Under the pieces are notes generated by a model, which saw nothing but the letters and a program-made list of their open reading frames with translations, had not been told where the DNA came from and searched no databases. From Atopsyche davidsoni (taxonomy: Eukaryota > Arthropoda > Insecta > Trichoptera > Hydrobiosidae), in contig JAILWY010000021.1 of the NCBI GenBank assembly GCA_022113835.1, forward strand, positions 6,758,001-6,822,000: DNA of 64,000 nt, in the 5' to 3' direction. The translations under genes and the position numbers were made by a program. Below are positions 46,046 through 61,700 of the stretch, one piece after another (the stretch's first letter is position 1; each line of letters starts with the position of its first letter).

Positions 46046-49000
46046 CTGTAATATTGCAAAAAAAAACATTTAAAATATTCTCAAAGTAACCGAACTATGT
46101 TTAAGATTGATATTAATGATTGAATTTCATTAGTAGATAAAGATATAAATATTTGTTTATTTATATTGATAAATAAAATAAATGTGAGTTTTAATGTGAT
46201 TTTATAGAGTAGAGATCTTTATATTGTTAAGAGTAGAGATAGAGAGAGAAATTTTGTTCAGTGATACTATAATATCATTTTAAATGGCAGTCATTTTTCT
46301 TCCATTAAAATACTTTGGTCCGGTGGCTAATGATTCCACTACATGTCATTAACCTAGAATACTGTACTTAATGATATTAATATGTGCTACTAACAAGGAT
46401 TAATACTTGGACAGTTGAATAAGATTCACACTGTGTTATATGTGAGGCGAAATTTCTACATAACAGAATTTTTCAAACCTAAATTTCAATAATACAAATA
46501 ATAAAGTTATGTATGAAAACTCCCATGATGCTTTACATTTTAACTTAATTGATATATAGTTAGTAATTTTATCATATTTAATATTCCTCTAGGAGATATT
46601 ACTGAGATATACTTACAGAGCTACCGCAGAATCGTCCATAGCTTGGGCCACTGGAAGCGTCAGGTCCATTGAATACCTCTACATAGTCGTATCCACAGTC
46701 TCTCTCATCTTCAAGGTGGAATGTCAGGAACGTTAACTGAATGTTGCGTCCTGTGGGAGCTTCAATGGTCCAATCGCAGTCTGCACGAGGTTCGTAGCTG
46801 TCATCTCCGTAACGTGCATGAGAGTAAAGGTGCTTTACTGTGTTAGTTGCAAACAGTCTTCCACCACACACTGAAAAAATATTATTTTTGTAACACAGGT
46901 GTTGTATTAAAAAAGTTGTTGCTCAAATAATTGTTGAGAACATAATTGAGTTTAATCCTTGTGACAATACATCCAAACAGATTAAATAAAAAATAATTTT
47001 GTGGGATGTTTTTGGTATCTTTTAGTTTATACCTGTGGTATGACTTGCCAAGAAGCCCTTCCTTTGCACACTAGCATCACTCTTGAAGACCATAAACATT
47101 TCATTGGAGTTAGCGATGATCGGATGTGGTATTTTTCCTCCGCAGAACCTGCCTAGAGTCCGGGAGTCTGGACTGTTTCCATCATATACCACAATGTGAT
47201 CGTAGGCACATTCCTAAACAAAAATAATAAATTTTCTATTCATTTTATCTTCAATTCGAGTCAAATTTTAAAATAAATTTTTTTTATGATTATACCTGAT
47301 GAGGCTCCATTTCAAATACATTGAAAACAAGTTTAATTCTGTGTCCAGGAGTAGTGGTGAAATGCCATACACAATCTTTCCTCGATGGATATTGTTCAGG
47401 ATAGTTTGGACTTAAAGGAAAAAACGAAAACTAGTGAAAGGATATTTCAAATAATTATATATATATTTACACAACTTTAGTATTCTGTATGAATTGTCCA
47501 CTCAAAGTCAGAGCCAAGAAAAAATGTATGCTCTATTGCAGGGGTGGCCAAAGCATTGACCTACTCGTCTACTGGTCAACCACGTAACTATTCTTAGTCG
47601 CCCATCTGTATGAAATGTACACATCTCTGATGCCCGTTCCACACAAACTACATAGATTGTGAGAAGAAATCATTATTTTCTCTCATTAAATTAACTTGAT
47701 ATTGAATATGTATTAGTGTTATCTATGTTTATTTTTTATTTGAATTACTACTTTTCTTATGATCACTTAACACATACGATCTTGGTAAACTGTCGCCCGT
47801 AGTGATCAAAAGTTTGTCCCTGTTCTATTGTAATGATGAAATTATTTACCTATTAATAGACCCTTGAGGTTGAGTGACTTCATGTTTGCATCCGCCCTCC
47901 TTGCAGTCATGTTTGCTTTCATCGAGCATGAATCCATTGTGGCAAGTGCAAACGTAAGAGCCCATTGTGTTTTGGCAGTCGTGTTGACAGCCACCATTGT
48001 TCACAGCACATTCATCATTGTCTAAAAATTCAAACAATAATATGCTATAACAACAAACAACAACTTAAAAAGTACGAAAACTTATACTTTATACTTAAAA
48101 TATTGGGTATAAAATTACAAGAAATGTTAAAAGCAGTTTCATAAATCAAATTAAAGAAATCATACTGGGTTGTACAAAAGAATCTACTGTAGTTGGTTTC
48201 AAGTTATCCATTACCCTATTACCAAAATTCATTATAAAAAAAGAGAAATACCAAAGTCAATGTGATCTTTGGAATTGCATTTCAATGACCATTGTTTCGT
48301 AATTAGGAAAATATGATATGTCAACTATTATTCAGAAGTCCTCATCTGATACATTGGATTTAAGAATTATTATTTTGAAAATTATAACGATATAATTATA
48401 TTCGCTGTTTAATTATCGTCATATTGCAAAAATACCAAAGACACTTTCACATAGCTCTCTTCTCACTTTTATCAATGCAAAAATATCATAGACACTTTCA
48501 CATAGGATTCACCTCAATTGTACTGCCGCAAAAATATAGATTTATATTTGTTCAGCAACTTTTCCACCAAGTTTCTGAATAATCTTGTGAACGCATTATT
48601 AGAGGGCGTTATTACAGAGACGAAGACAAACCAAATTACACCCCTAAGATGCTTTTTCAACATGCTTTTATATGATTTTCTGGAAAGAATTATTGTTTTG
48701 AAAATTATAACAATACAATTAATTATTTTCGCTTATATTTCTCTGTTTAATTACTAAATATTATTTTTTTTCCTAAACTTTTCATAAACTTAAATAATTT
48801 TTTTATTGTGGTCGCATAGCAGTGGGTACACGTAAACGGTTGGCGGGCACCATGGTGACCGCGGGCATAGGGTTGGGGACTACTGATTTAGTCTTATCAT
48901 TATGTATCCAAAAAATACATCTCAAAGAGTTTTGTTATAATGAGTGAAGTACAAAATACCTGTGAAGTAGATTGCAGAAAATCCCGACTTTTGAACACTA

Positions 49001-52000
49001 TTGTCAGATGTGAATATGAGTCTTAGTGCATTTCCTTCACTGATAATAGTCGGTGGAAGCTTTGACCCACAATAAACTGCATGTCTTCTTAAAACTTCAG
49101 CTCCAAGCTTACTGTGAACTGTCAAGCTGTCGTACTCACATTCCTAAGTATAAAATTGTGACAAACAAATATTTAGTATTGTAGACTTGGTAGATGGTAC
49201 ACGACGGGCAGAAAAGTAAGCACATAAAAAATTATCAACGAAATCACTGATAGTGACATACCTTACCTGTTGAAATAGATTGTTTCCCTCGAGATCAAAG
49301 TGTGTGAAGCTCAGTGTGATGCGGTGCTGAGGAGGTGCAATAATCTCCCACATGCAACTTTTACCAGCTGGATATAGCTCTGGGAATGATGGACTGGTAA
49401 TTGTGCCATTAGGAGCATCAAATATTCCACCGCATGCATCTATAATAAGATTTGGTATTTTGGTGAGACTTCATCCATAAAAGTTATTATATTATTGAGT
49501 AAACCTTTTTTATTCATCATTGGCAATTAGAGCTGGAAGAGTGGCTTAGTAATACACATCTAAACAAATTAATAACCACGATGACATTGCAAAAGTTTCC
49601 AGTCTACTGTGTATATCATATTTCAGAGTGTTTGTCTTTGAGCATGCATACGTGTTATAAGATTAACTAATTGTATATTTTACCTTCACAATGTTTTCCA
49701 TCAGAATGAAGCTCATAGCCAATGTTACACGAGCATTCATACCCTCCGAGAGTATTTATGCAATCGTGTTGACATCCGTGCTGGAGTAAAGCACACTCGT
49801 CATATTCCTTCATGAATGTTGCAGAGAATCCGGGTTTTTGTACAGATCCGTCTGATACAAACTTAACCAGAAGTTTGTTTGAAGTCGATCTGAAACATGT
49901 AGTAAGTAATATAATTGGCAATTTCGAGATGAAAAAAGAATTGTTTTTATGTATGAATAAACAAAGGTTTTAATATTTCAAAATTGAAAAGAAATGCAAA
50001 AAATAACAGTGATAAAGACGCTATTTGTTAATATGTTTGACACTATTTGTTGATATATATAAATTAAAAATGTAATTATCACTTGAGATAGGATAAAAAA
50101 TTCACTGTGAAAGGCAAATCTTCATTCACTGATGAGAGCGCACTTTGTGTGAACAAACTTACAAACTAATCTCACCTTATGTCAGGAGGAATCTTGTATC
50201 CACAGAATACTCCAACTAGTGGACTATCAGCAGAGTGACCGTCTCTTACTTCAACAAAATCATAAACACAGTTATCATGATTCTCCACCTCAAATGATTG
50301 GAATTTAAGTGCTACCTGAAATATTAAAAAGATTAATAACTTCTGAAAAATCATAAAACATGACTTTTTTTCCCCATAAATGCGCACGGTGATAGATTCT
50401 CTTGCTCCCTGATAGTGCCTTTAGTATCAAATACCATAGTAATACAGATAATATTTATTCGGATATCACAGTATTATTAAGGAGACTCTGAATTTCTTAG
50501 TGCAACAAAAAAACACACTGTTTCCAAAAAAGTGTTGTTACAATGACAGTGCAAAAATCCTTTCCGATCATAATGAACCATTATTGTCAACTGAACCTGA
50601 ATCATTGATTATGTAGTATGTATGTTCTAAAATATACCTGATAATCTTGGGGCACTGATAATTTCCAAATACATTCCTTACTAGGTTGGTAATCATCGGG
50701 ATAGTTGGGAGATTCTAGGTGACCTCCGGCATCTAATTCTAGTTCTCCACCACAAACGGCTGAAAACAGCATTATTAACATTAGCAGATATAATTAAAAT
50801 AGAGATATTAAAAAGAAGCTTGACTCTGAACTAATTGGACATAAAAAAATTCTGAGCTCGTAGACTATTTAAGACTAACTATCAAAGATATTCATATGAA
50901 AGACTAAGTAATATTTCTTCATATTATTTATTTTTTAAGTGGTCAGTTTCCTATGCTGACTAAGTTGGCACTGATGAGTATAATTAATTAACTTTCCATA
51001 AATGTAGCTTCAAAAAGATATATAATTGACATATAGCAAATTTCTTTTCTTTTTTATTTTATTTATAAATTTATAATATTTCATTTGATATTGTTTTTTA
51101 TCTAGATACCTTCATAGTGTGCTGTGAATCCTTTGTGGGGCTGGGATCGCCCGACACTAACGAAGTGTAATAGCAGGCGAGGACCCGAGGATAGAACAGC
51201 AGGGACAGCTCGACCTGCACCGCAGAAACGTCCAAGCACAGGCGAGCGCTTCCAATAACCATCACGCACTTCCAAGAAGTCTGTTTGGCAATTATCTGAC
51301 TTGTAGATGTCTAGATCTATAATCAAGGACCAAGGACTAGTTATTTTTATTGATTATTATAAAATAATAAGTATTGAAGTTGGAAGTAATTCAATTACTG
51401 ATGTTTACATTAATAGCTAATTTTTTACTTATATAATTTATACATTATTTTATTGCTTTTTTTCTGTAGGTTAACAATATGTAAGTAAATTAAGTTTTAA
51501 TAAATATGTTAATATATCAATAATAATTTTTTTGATGATGTAAAAGTGAAACGACAATTGCATACATTAATGAAATTATTGTAATAATTGGTTTTACCTG
51601 TTATATTCAAGACTATCCGCTCTCCATGAGTAGCAGTAATTCTCCATTCACACTTCTCAGCCTCAGTGGTGGTGCTTCCACTATTGTAGGACGGAGAAGA
51701 GAAGCTTCCCGAGTTTTCCTGGAGAGTCCTTCCACATTCTAAAAATTAGCGTCACAATAAAAAAAACCCGAATCTGGATATGAAGCTTAAGTTGAACGTA
51801 AGCTTCTTATTTTGTTTTACTTTTGATGGTCACTTATTTGAGACTATCTGTAGAGATAGTCTCAAATAAGTCTCACTTATGTGAGACTTATTTGGGCTGT
51901 ATTTTATATTCGAGTATATTTTTCAATCTTAACAATTAAACATCTGGCATTATAAAAAAGGTCTACACTTTACAATTCTCTAGTGTGGAATATAGAAATT

Positions 52001-52664
52001 CAACACTATAGACCTCCTTCTTTTTCAGCTAATAAATTCAGATTTTTGCTGTACACAATATACTGCTGAACTTTCAATATTCAATATTCCTTTCCCAATA
52101 TTATTTTAAAATAACACGAATTTGACGTACCATATGGCAACGTTGGTACCTTTCGGTAGCAATTCTATTATTTGAGAGTTAAATAGTATAAAGTGCAGAA
52201 ACAATTTTAAATAGTCTTTTGTAGTATAAAATCAATGTAATATTTTCTTTTAAACTTACTGTGACATTTGTATAGGAGGTTTGTCTGTGCTATGTCACTT
52301 TCGCTCAAACGCACACGCTGTCCGATCTCCGGTCTCTTTCTACCGCGGACTTCTAATGGTAAGATGGTATCCAAGTACGTCCCTTTAGAAAATGTATTCC
52401 GCGCATAGTGCATTATACTATCGTAGTCATAGCCTTGTCCTAAGGAGTTAACTTCCTCTTCTGTTAACTTATTGAAGTTGTAATCTTGTCCTGAAAAAAT
52501 ACCAAAGCTTCATAAAAATGTGAAATGTTACACTTGACCACACAACTAAATGCAATGCAATAAATGCACTGAACTCATACTATAAAGATAAAAATGTATA
52601 TTTGGTTCAATATATTTATATATATATATATATATATATATACATACATATAAAAACACATACC

Positions 52665-52703
<39 letters not shown>

Positions 52704-52717
52704 CCATATAAAAACAC

Positions 52718-52749
<32 letters not shown>

Positions 52750-55700
52750 GTTTAAAAAAAAAAAAATATTTCATAAATCAATAAGCTTATAATTTTTAAA
52801 ATTATTGGCGATTTGTAACAATGAATTGAGGTTTTTAAAATATCAGATAGCAATTTGGATTCGGTGTCACACATCAGAATTATTATCGACCGGGCTTTAA
52901 ATAGTCTGTCATAAATTAATAATAGACAGTTGTATTGAAATTTATCGCATCTCCCGTATCTGCCATCTGTTTTGTCAAATTAAACCCTGGGGAAATTTAT
53001 TCATAATGGAATGACGATGCGATCATTTATTATTTGAGGTTTTATTTGGAAGGTATCTCTCGGATAGCTTAATCATTCGGATGATTATATTAAATCTAAC
53101 AATATTCATATACAGCTGACGAAAAAGACATTTGATAAAAATATAAACCACAACTACTTAATCAATATATTATTTTTTATGTCAGAAAAAAATCTTATAA
53201 ATTTCTATTATTTTTTTTATTGGTATTTCGAGAAAATGCTTAAAAAATAAATAATGAACCTTTCGTAATCATTCGATTGTGTCATCATACTTGAATTAAT
53301 TCTTCTACGAACTCGCATTATTCGATATACCGAAACGAGAATAAATTGCATTAATTATTGGATTATTTATTTATACACTTGATTCAAATACCGACTTTCT
53401 CGATTATGAGTATTATCTCGATGGGAAGAGACATTGGGTAATGTTTTGGTTCACGACAAATAAGGTCGAGCAGCTGTTCGCTATTAGCACGCAGTTCGAG
53501 ATGTGAAGGGCTCCCTTAAAAGAGGTCAAGGTGACTAACCTATTGAGGTAAAATAATTAAATATAATATTAACTGAACCTACGAAATTCAACTGCAAAAG
53601 TTTCAATTCAAGAATCCAATCAAACAAAAGGTATATAATAAATTAAAGCCAGTTATTTTATTTGATTAATCTTTTGGTGGTGTTCATGCTGGGATCATCT
53701 TCAAGGATTGTGGATGGTCCCATTATGGGGACCGACTATAAGAAACCAAATTAACTCAAAACTACGACTGCGAAAACCTACCAATCTAATATATATAATA
53801 GCCATTGTGTGTTTGTATGTGTGTATGTGTGTATGTTTTCTTTTAATCTTTTAATTTCAATTTAAAAAAAAACTTTTAAATGTTTAGGACTCTTGTAAAA
53901 TGGGCCAGATGAATCTCCAAATTCCTACAATGCAATCGGAAAAAAAATAATTATCTTAATCATTTCGATATAGAAAAATAAAGTGACAATTAAATGACAC
54001 GATTTCGCCAGGTAATGCACTGAGCAACTGCCTTAATGATGTGGTTCATAATTTCTAATGCAATTTCGATAAAAAAAATAGAGATGGCACTTGTGTCAAA
54101 CTGACAAACTGGAAATGTATTTTTTTGTAAAAGTTCTAAATTTGAAATTCTTGCGGCGAAGAACTGAATCCTATAATTCGTACATATTGAAATTCGCTAA
54201 AGCATATTTTATAGTTTATAAATGAAAATATTATCCTATCGTCTTGAAATTCGGCACATAGCTGCGGAAAAATTTACTTAACTTATGTGCAAAAAATCAG
54301 CGTTGTATCTTTTAAGATATTCTATAGAAAACCAAAAATCGAAACATACACACATACACACATACAAACACACAATGGCTATTATATATATTAGATTGGT
54401 AGGTTTTCGCAGTCGTAGTTTTGAGTTAATTTGGTTTCTTATAGTCGGTCCCCATAATGGGACCATCCACAATCCTTGAAGATGATCCCAGCATGAACAC
54501 CACCAAAAGATTAATCAAATAAAATAACTGGCTTTAATTTATTATATACCTTTTGTTTGATTGGATTCTTGAATTGAAACTTTTGCAGTTGAATTTCGTA
54601 GGTTCAGTTAATATTATATTTAATTATTTTACCTCAATAGGTTAGTCACCTTGACCTCTTTTAAGGGAGCCCTTCACATCTCGAACTGCGTGCTAATAGC
54701 GAACAGCTGCTCGACCTTATTTGTCGTGAACCAAAACATTACCCAATGTCTCTTCCCATCGAGATAATACTCATAATCGAGAAAGTCGGTATTTGAATCA
54801 AGTGTATAAATAAATAATCCAATAATTAATGCAATTTATTCTCGTTTCGGTATATCGAATAATGCGAGTTCGTAGAAGAATTAATTCAAGTATGATGACA
54901 CAATCGAATGATTACGAAAGGTTCATTATTTATTTTTTAAGCATTTTCTCGAAATACCAATAAAAAAAATAATAGAAATTTATAAGATTTTTTTCTGACA
55001 TAAAAAATAATATATTGATTAAGTAGTTGTGGTTTATATTTTTATCAAATGTCTTTTTCGTCAGCTGTATATTAACAAGAGTAAAAAAGATATAGAATTA
55101 GACATGTTTTTATTTTTTATTTGATACAATTAATTAGATGTGTTTATCTTTATAAATAAGTCAGCTATCGGTAGTCCCGAATTTAGAAGAATGCAATATT
55201 ATTGTACATATCCGCAGCTTACATTCCTTCTTGAAAAACCAATAGGCATTCAGCATCCAAAGAATTCTAAAGAATACATTATTTCGGCAGCATTCAGAGC
55301 CCAGTATGAGTCCCGAATACTTCCGCAGATTAAGTAGGGAGAATATTTCCTGTCTTGGGCAATACGTCTGTTAGTAACTATCTCGAATAAAGGCACTACA
55401 TGTGGGGTTCGGCGAGCGTAAATGCTGAGAGCCTATTCTCAGGTGAATTGCTTCGAAGCAATGTTAGAGTTAATATTTTTGCCATAGGTGACAAAGAGGC
55501 GGGCTATTTATATATAAATATAAAATCGAGGCATTTGAAATGTTGCTCCATAGGAGAGTGAATAAGAGTCTTGCACAGAATGCGCAAATAAAAAAAAACT
55601 CCTGACGATGATAAAAAACCGTTAGTTATTCTACTTTTGCTATATTTTCAGAAATATCAAATCTGCAGCTGATTTTCTAGGGAAAATCAAAGGAAAAAAG

Positions 55701-58700
55701 GGCATTGGAAGAAGAAACAACGATACTGAATATGCGACAGTGGCTGAAAGTCGAGAGTACAGCCCAATATAGAGATGTGTTCTGCAATATGCTCGCTAAT
55801 CTTCTCCGAGGAAAGGCACCTGATGAATAATGATGCAGATTATTTATAAGATGACAACGGAAGTACTTTTACTAATCTAAATTTAATTACAGATGCAAGC
55901 AAAAAAATATTGTGAGTCCGCATGTATGAGCTGTACGTGTAATTAGTGTTACTGGCGTCTGGTTTCCGAAATAATGATCAGTGAAAACAATAGTTAAAAA
56001 GCTGTTCATTTCGTTACAAGTCTGCCTTTAAGGATTAAACAGTCAACCAAGGACTTGCTAAAAATTACTTTTTTTAAATTTATTGACTCATATTGTAATT
56101 TAAGTTTATTGTTGTTTGGATTGAGCGTTTTACGCAACGTCCTAAAGCAGACATAAACCAATTTATCGATGCCAATGAATTGGATGTGCTTGCCTGTGCT
56201 AGTTCAGAACTAAATTTTTAGAGTAAAAAGACATTTTGTCGTTTATCTGTAGCCTTTTAATTAACTTAAATTAATTTAAAACAGAAAAAAACGTGGCATT
56301 TTGTTTTAAACTCCTTGTGACCTTCTTGTAACCTCTTTTATATTAGCATTGGCTGCTTTTAGCCTGCCTGTGGATTTTTAAATAAATATAACGTTTAAGC
56401 AATAAATCAGTCGAGTAATAATATTGCAATAGCTAGTTAGAATAGTGACTGAAATATCTCTGAACTTCTAAATTAAAATTTGTCCAAAACTGATTGGTGA
56501 AATATGTGAACCCTTTTCACTTTGGCTGTCGGTGAGTCGCACTGCCTTCACCCCGCGGTTACGTTTACACTTACAACAATTGTATTTATATAATAGTCTC
56601 TCATCAAATAATAATAATTATCTTAAATAAATATGAAGTATAATTATAAAAATATAACGGATGTCTTGCCATAAGAACAACTTTACAAATTTGTGCTTTT
56701 CATAAGCAACGAGGTATTTTATTTCTGTATGTTTACAAAAATCGAGGCCTACTTGTGTTTTTTTTTGTTGCTGGGGTTTTTTGAGTGGTTTTTATAATTG
56801 TTGAGGGTTGGATTTGTATCAAGTGAAAACCCCGTCTTACTTCTGCAGGGCCACTGCCACTGCGGTCGAGTGATATTGAATAGAACAGCGTATATTTATT
56901 TTTCATATAAAAACCTCACCGCCAAAAAAAAACCCAGAGCCTCGGCTACAAGTCTTTTCACTTAAGAGACAATACTAGAGGATTCCCTGCGATGACTCGG
57001 TGAATCGTGAAATAAAATTATATTATTTTTTAACATTTATTAAATTTATACTCGGCGAGCGAATTGAGAATTGCTCTTCAACTTTATATTCATTTCAACA
57101 AAGCCGTGCGATCACGACTGGTTTAATATTAAAAATATGAATAATATATGCGAGGATTAAAAATCATTATTTGGGACCGCTAGATTATTTACGGCAATTT
57201 AATTTTTTTTTTAATACAGTTACATAGTTTTAAATTGTTTAAGTTGAGACATTAAAATATTAAATTTATTGAATGTTTATTAAAATTTGGTTTTTGAACA
57301 ACTTTGCCCAAGTAACAATACCAGCTCTACTGCAAACTATAACATAAAAATATATCATACTGCAAATTAACTTATTCGAGCATAGACGGCTCGCCATACG
57401 TTTTCCTTTCGTTACGCGTTACTTTCCAACCGTTTGGATTCGCCGTTAAATTTTAAATATAAAAGCTATGGCTACCTGAAAATTTACGTGTTTAATTAAA
57501 CATACCTGCCTCTCGCGCAGAGAGCGCCTTGCTTTGTGATTAAGTCGGGTTGTTGTTTTTATTTTTCTTAATTTTAAGTGCTTTCTCGGCGCAAATAAAC
57601 ACACTCATAAAAAGGTTAATGTGCTTACATTATGTTTAAAGTCGCGCCCTCCGTTACCGGGGACCTTCCCGCCCCGAGTTGCCTCTTGCACCATTAGGCA
57701 GGCATGGCTTACCGCACTCCTTGCAACTTAAGCCGGAGCTAATAATAACATGCCAACGTATATTCAAACCGAGCATAGCTGAAATTTAACATTAAATTAT
57801 CAAATTAAAACTACCGAGACAACGTTTTAAATAATAACAATTTGATATAACCAGTGAGTGTTGCTGAGGTGAAATTTAAGCTGCCTACAAATGTTGCGAC
57901 ACAACCGACAACCAATCAGTAATAAGCCCATAGCATACTTGTAATTTTGCCCAAATTCGAGTTTTTTGACCATTTGCTTGTACCTATTGCGAAAAATCGA
58001 CTGCACCAATCAAAAAAAATTAAATGCAGAAAGTTAGATACATTCTTTTTTCTACTACCATTTTTTGATTTTATTTCTTATAATTTACTTTTAATATGAT
58101 AAATATGTGTTTTTCCGATTGAAGTTTCGGGATTGGAGTTTCGCAATGTTCCTGTTCCAAGAATCCAAAACATTTATGACTCTTTTTTTCAATTGGAATT
58201 AAAAGATTAATTATAAACCCTCCTGTTGGGATTAACAAACTTTGGTTAGAAAGTCGTCATTTTATCCAATTTTTCAATATCTTCAAGATTTTATTTTACC
58301 CTGAAAATGGACGTTAATTAAATAATAAAAAATAGATAAATATAATTTATAGTTTTCTCAATACTCTGTAAAAAAATCAACTTTCGACATAGCAAAATAA
58401 AGTGACAATTAAATTAATTAAATTTAATTAATTTAATTAATTTTACGGCTCTTAAAAACTACGTAAATGATGAAAATAAATTTATCAAACGAAGAAACAA
58501 TAATTCGCTGCTATCAATTATTGTTTATTATTGAATGCTGTTTCTTTACACAGCAAGTAATGCAGCTTTATATTTGATCTCGAAAAATATGTGATTTGAA
58601 GATATAAATGAACTGTAAACAATCAAAAATATCAGAATTAAAATACTCGTATAAGAATCAGTGGGTGGTTTTTCTGGCTAATTTTTATCCGCTAAGTGGC

Positions 58701-61700
58701 GGCAATCGATCGCTTCGACCACTTGACGACGCCGGCTTTTACGGTTGCAAATTTCAAAGCCTTTTTTGCGACAATATCCTCGCGCCCCGAGAGGCTTCGT
58801 TCATCTGGGGTAGTGGCACTTGAATCTGAAATCGTTCTTGTGAAATGCGCAGATATTATGAAACCCCCGGTACAGCGTGCAGCCTTGGGAGGCTCTCCAC
58901 AAGGGAAACAGTCGTAAAATACATTTTATGAGAAAAAATAGAAACAGCAGAACAGCTAGCTATTTTAATTGAAAAAATCCTTGCAAAATATATCTGTTAG
59001 AAAAAAAAAACAAGTTTATTTTTAGTAAACGTAATATTTATGCTTACGTTTAATTTCGTACACAGCATCTTCCACGTATAGTGTAAATCCGCACAACTAG
59101 GCACGATTTAGGATTAATCTGAGATTATTGCACTAGTGCAAGGAAACTTAAAAAAACTTGCATACAATTGGGTTCAACATTGTATTCAACGAGTTTCTAT
59201 AAAAACGCAATTTAAAAAAAAAAATACAGTATTTGGACCTAGATGTAACTTTAATAAATATGTTATGCATAGAGGTTTACGATCCGGATAGGGATCCGTT
59301 ATGAATAGCTCGTTCATAAATACAAGACTTCGTAGGAAATAATGCAATTAGCAAAGAGCCGAGCTGGCCGTGAGCATTTTTCGCTTAATTTCATGCCGGG
59401 ATGACTTGAATTAATTAAATTAGAGATTGTAATGCATAAAAGTATACTTAGTAAGAGACAACCCTGTTAAAAGGATTAATTTACATTAATCTGAAGCAAA
59501 ATATATCTACTTCATAATATTATTTAATGACGATGAAGTATTATAGTTTATTTAATGACGATTTATCTAAAAACGTAATAAACATTAAATCGAAATTTTT
59601 CTTCTCAAAAATTCATTGCTCTAATTCAAACATACAAGCTAATATTTTGAAATATACGTATTTAATATATAAACAGTTTTTGTAAAATATTTTTTTTCTA
59701 TAAGTAACTCAAGTTGTATCTCAATTTTTAAAATAAAGTTAATTTTAAAGAGTAGCTAAAATTTTTCCAGCTGTGGTGAAAAGTAAAGACTTTCAGTTTA
59801 TTAGTTATTTGATGGAGTCGGAGATTAATTTAAATTTTAATCTTTTGAGGAAAAAGTCCTTGGGATTATGTATTTTAACTTTCTAAGCCAGTTTAAGACA
59901 TGAAACCTCTATTATAACTCTGCGGTTTCGAATTCTGTTTATCGATTCAAAGTTCATATTTATGTTTAAAAATTTAAATAATAAGTCCTTTTATTTAATT
60001 AACATAATATTCTTTCTAAACGCCCTTATAGGGTTGTCCGAATTGAAAACGTCTTAAAAAAATTATACGAGAGTGTAAAAATACTCGTAGACGAAAACAT
60101 TTTTAATATTAACACAAATGTATTATGTTTAAATATTCTTTTGATTTTTAATATTTTTTATACAAGAGGGAATCACCCAAATTCCGATAAAGTGAGAATC
60201 GAGGGTCTATAACCACATCATTGTGCAAGAGTAGGCAGTTGCTAGAAGGAGGGTAGGTTTACAGAAAAAATGTGGCCATATCCAACGATACATAAAATAA
60301 TAAAATAAACACATTCATCAAAGAGTTTTTCTTCCCTATGGATCTGGAGACAATTCATAATTTTAACAGGGCTGAAAAAAACTGAAACCTGGATCCTCAC
60401 GCCTCACGAGCGGTCAGGTGGTTTTTAAATTGCCTTTATAACTCTGAAGGTATTTTTCAGCATGGAAGAGTTTTTCGCTTCTACGGACCACTCTTGATTG
60501 GCAGCTTAGGTTTAAATTTAAAATTAAAGCTCTCTTACCCGTTCTCGCGTCTCACAGAAAGCTGTACATTTTTCTTTATCACCTATAATTGACAGCTTGC
60601 ATTACATTAATACTCGGAGTCCATTATGGAGCCATTCATTTCGATATAAAGTATTTTTGTTTTGTTGTTGTTCGAATGTAATACGAGCGAATGTAAATTT
60701 GTTCTCTGAGATTTATTGGCAGTGAAGATTTATGTTCGCTGCGATATTTTTTTTATTTTCCAGCTTTATGTTTACACAAATCGAATTCACAAAGATATAC
60801 AGTAAAAAAAGCACCATCCTCTACTACCTACACAATACATGAGGTATCCATAACCCTTACTCTCTGTATTACTTAGCATTGAATTGTTTTAAAATGTTTG
60901 GGACTTTTTTAAAAAGTAGTTTGGCTTTATTTTTTACAGCTCTATAATTTAAAATGTTAAGTTAAAATGACCAGCGCTATGCATATATTAAATTTATATT
61001 TTATTACCACGGATAATATAAGTAAATGAAATTTTCAGTCATTAATTATGTCTATCTAAAACAATGGTTTTATACAATCAAAAAATATTTGAAACTATCT
61101 CTTTATAATAAATGTTAATAATGAAATTCTAGGTGTTTTACGTGCTTCTACAAAATATGATAGTTGATAAATAATGTAATATTTTTTATAGGTTAATAGT
61201 GAATTTAATGCTTTTAAGTTCATTTTTAGATGCCTAAACGTGAATTCTTAAAATATTTTCATTCTTAAAATATACCAAGGAATATTATGAGAAAAGCAAA
61301 TCTGTGATGCAAAAAATTTTAATCTGTTCATTTATATTATTATTTTATAAATTGCCGTAATTAAATTTCTTGAAAATAAAACCAATAAGGTATTTGGTTC
61401 ATGGAAAACTTAATTATCACACGGTTATAATTTTTGATAAAAATTTACGTGCTTTACTACCAAAAACAAGTAAAACTAACATAAGTTAAAAAACCGTTTA
61501 AATTTTTATTCAACACCCTATAAACAGAAATAATTATTTGTCAAATAGTTTTCAGTCTAAAAAAAATATTATTATGAGACTATCCTTTTTTGAATTAACC
61601 TGTCAATATTTCATAGTATTTTGTATACAAATGAAAAATCTATAGGCTTAGTCAGGTGATGCCTCACCACGAAGCATTTCTTTACAGAGATGTGTAATTA

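Noticed and set aside
52546..52784. Open frames of Tyr/Ile or His/Thr repeats
   Set aside because: Translation of a (TA)n/(CA)n microsatellite.
54278..54479. Paired sense/antisense open frames at the inner edge of the foldback
   Set aside because: Produced by the inverted repeat and its microsatellite; no protein family.
53108..55072. Classic DNA transposon with long terminal inverted repeats
   Set aside because: No transposase in the 503-bp spacer, no target duplication, and the arms include part of an unrelated dispersed repeat.
58696..58917. 73-codon frame as a nested gene in the tolloid intron
   Set aside because: No recognised family, no clear start context or splice support; only the composition is suggestive.
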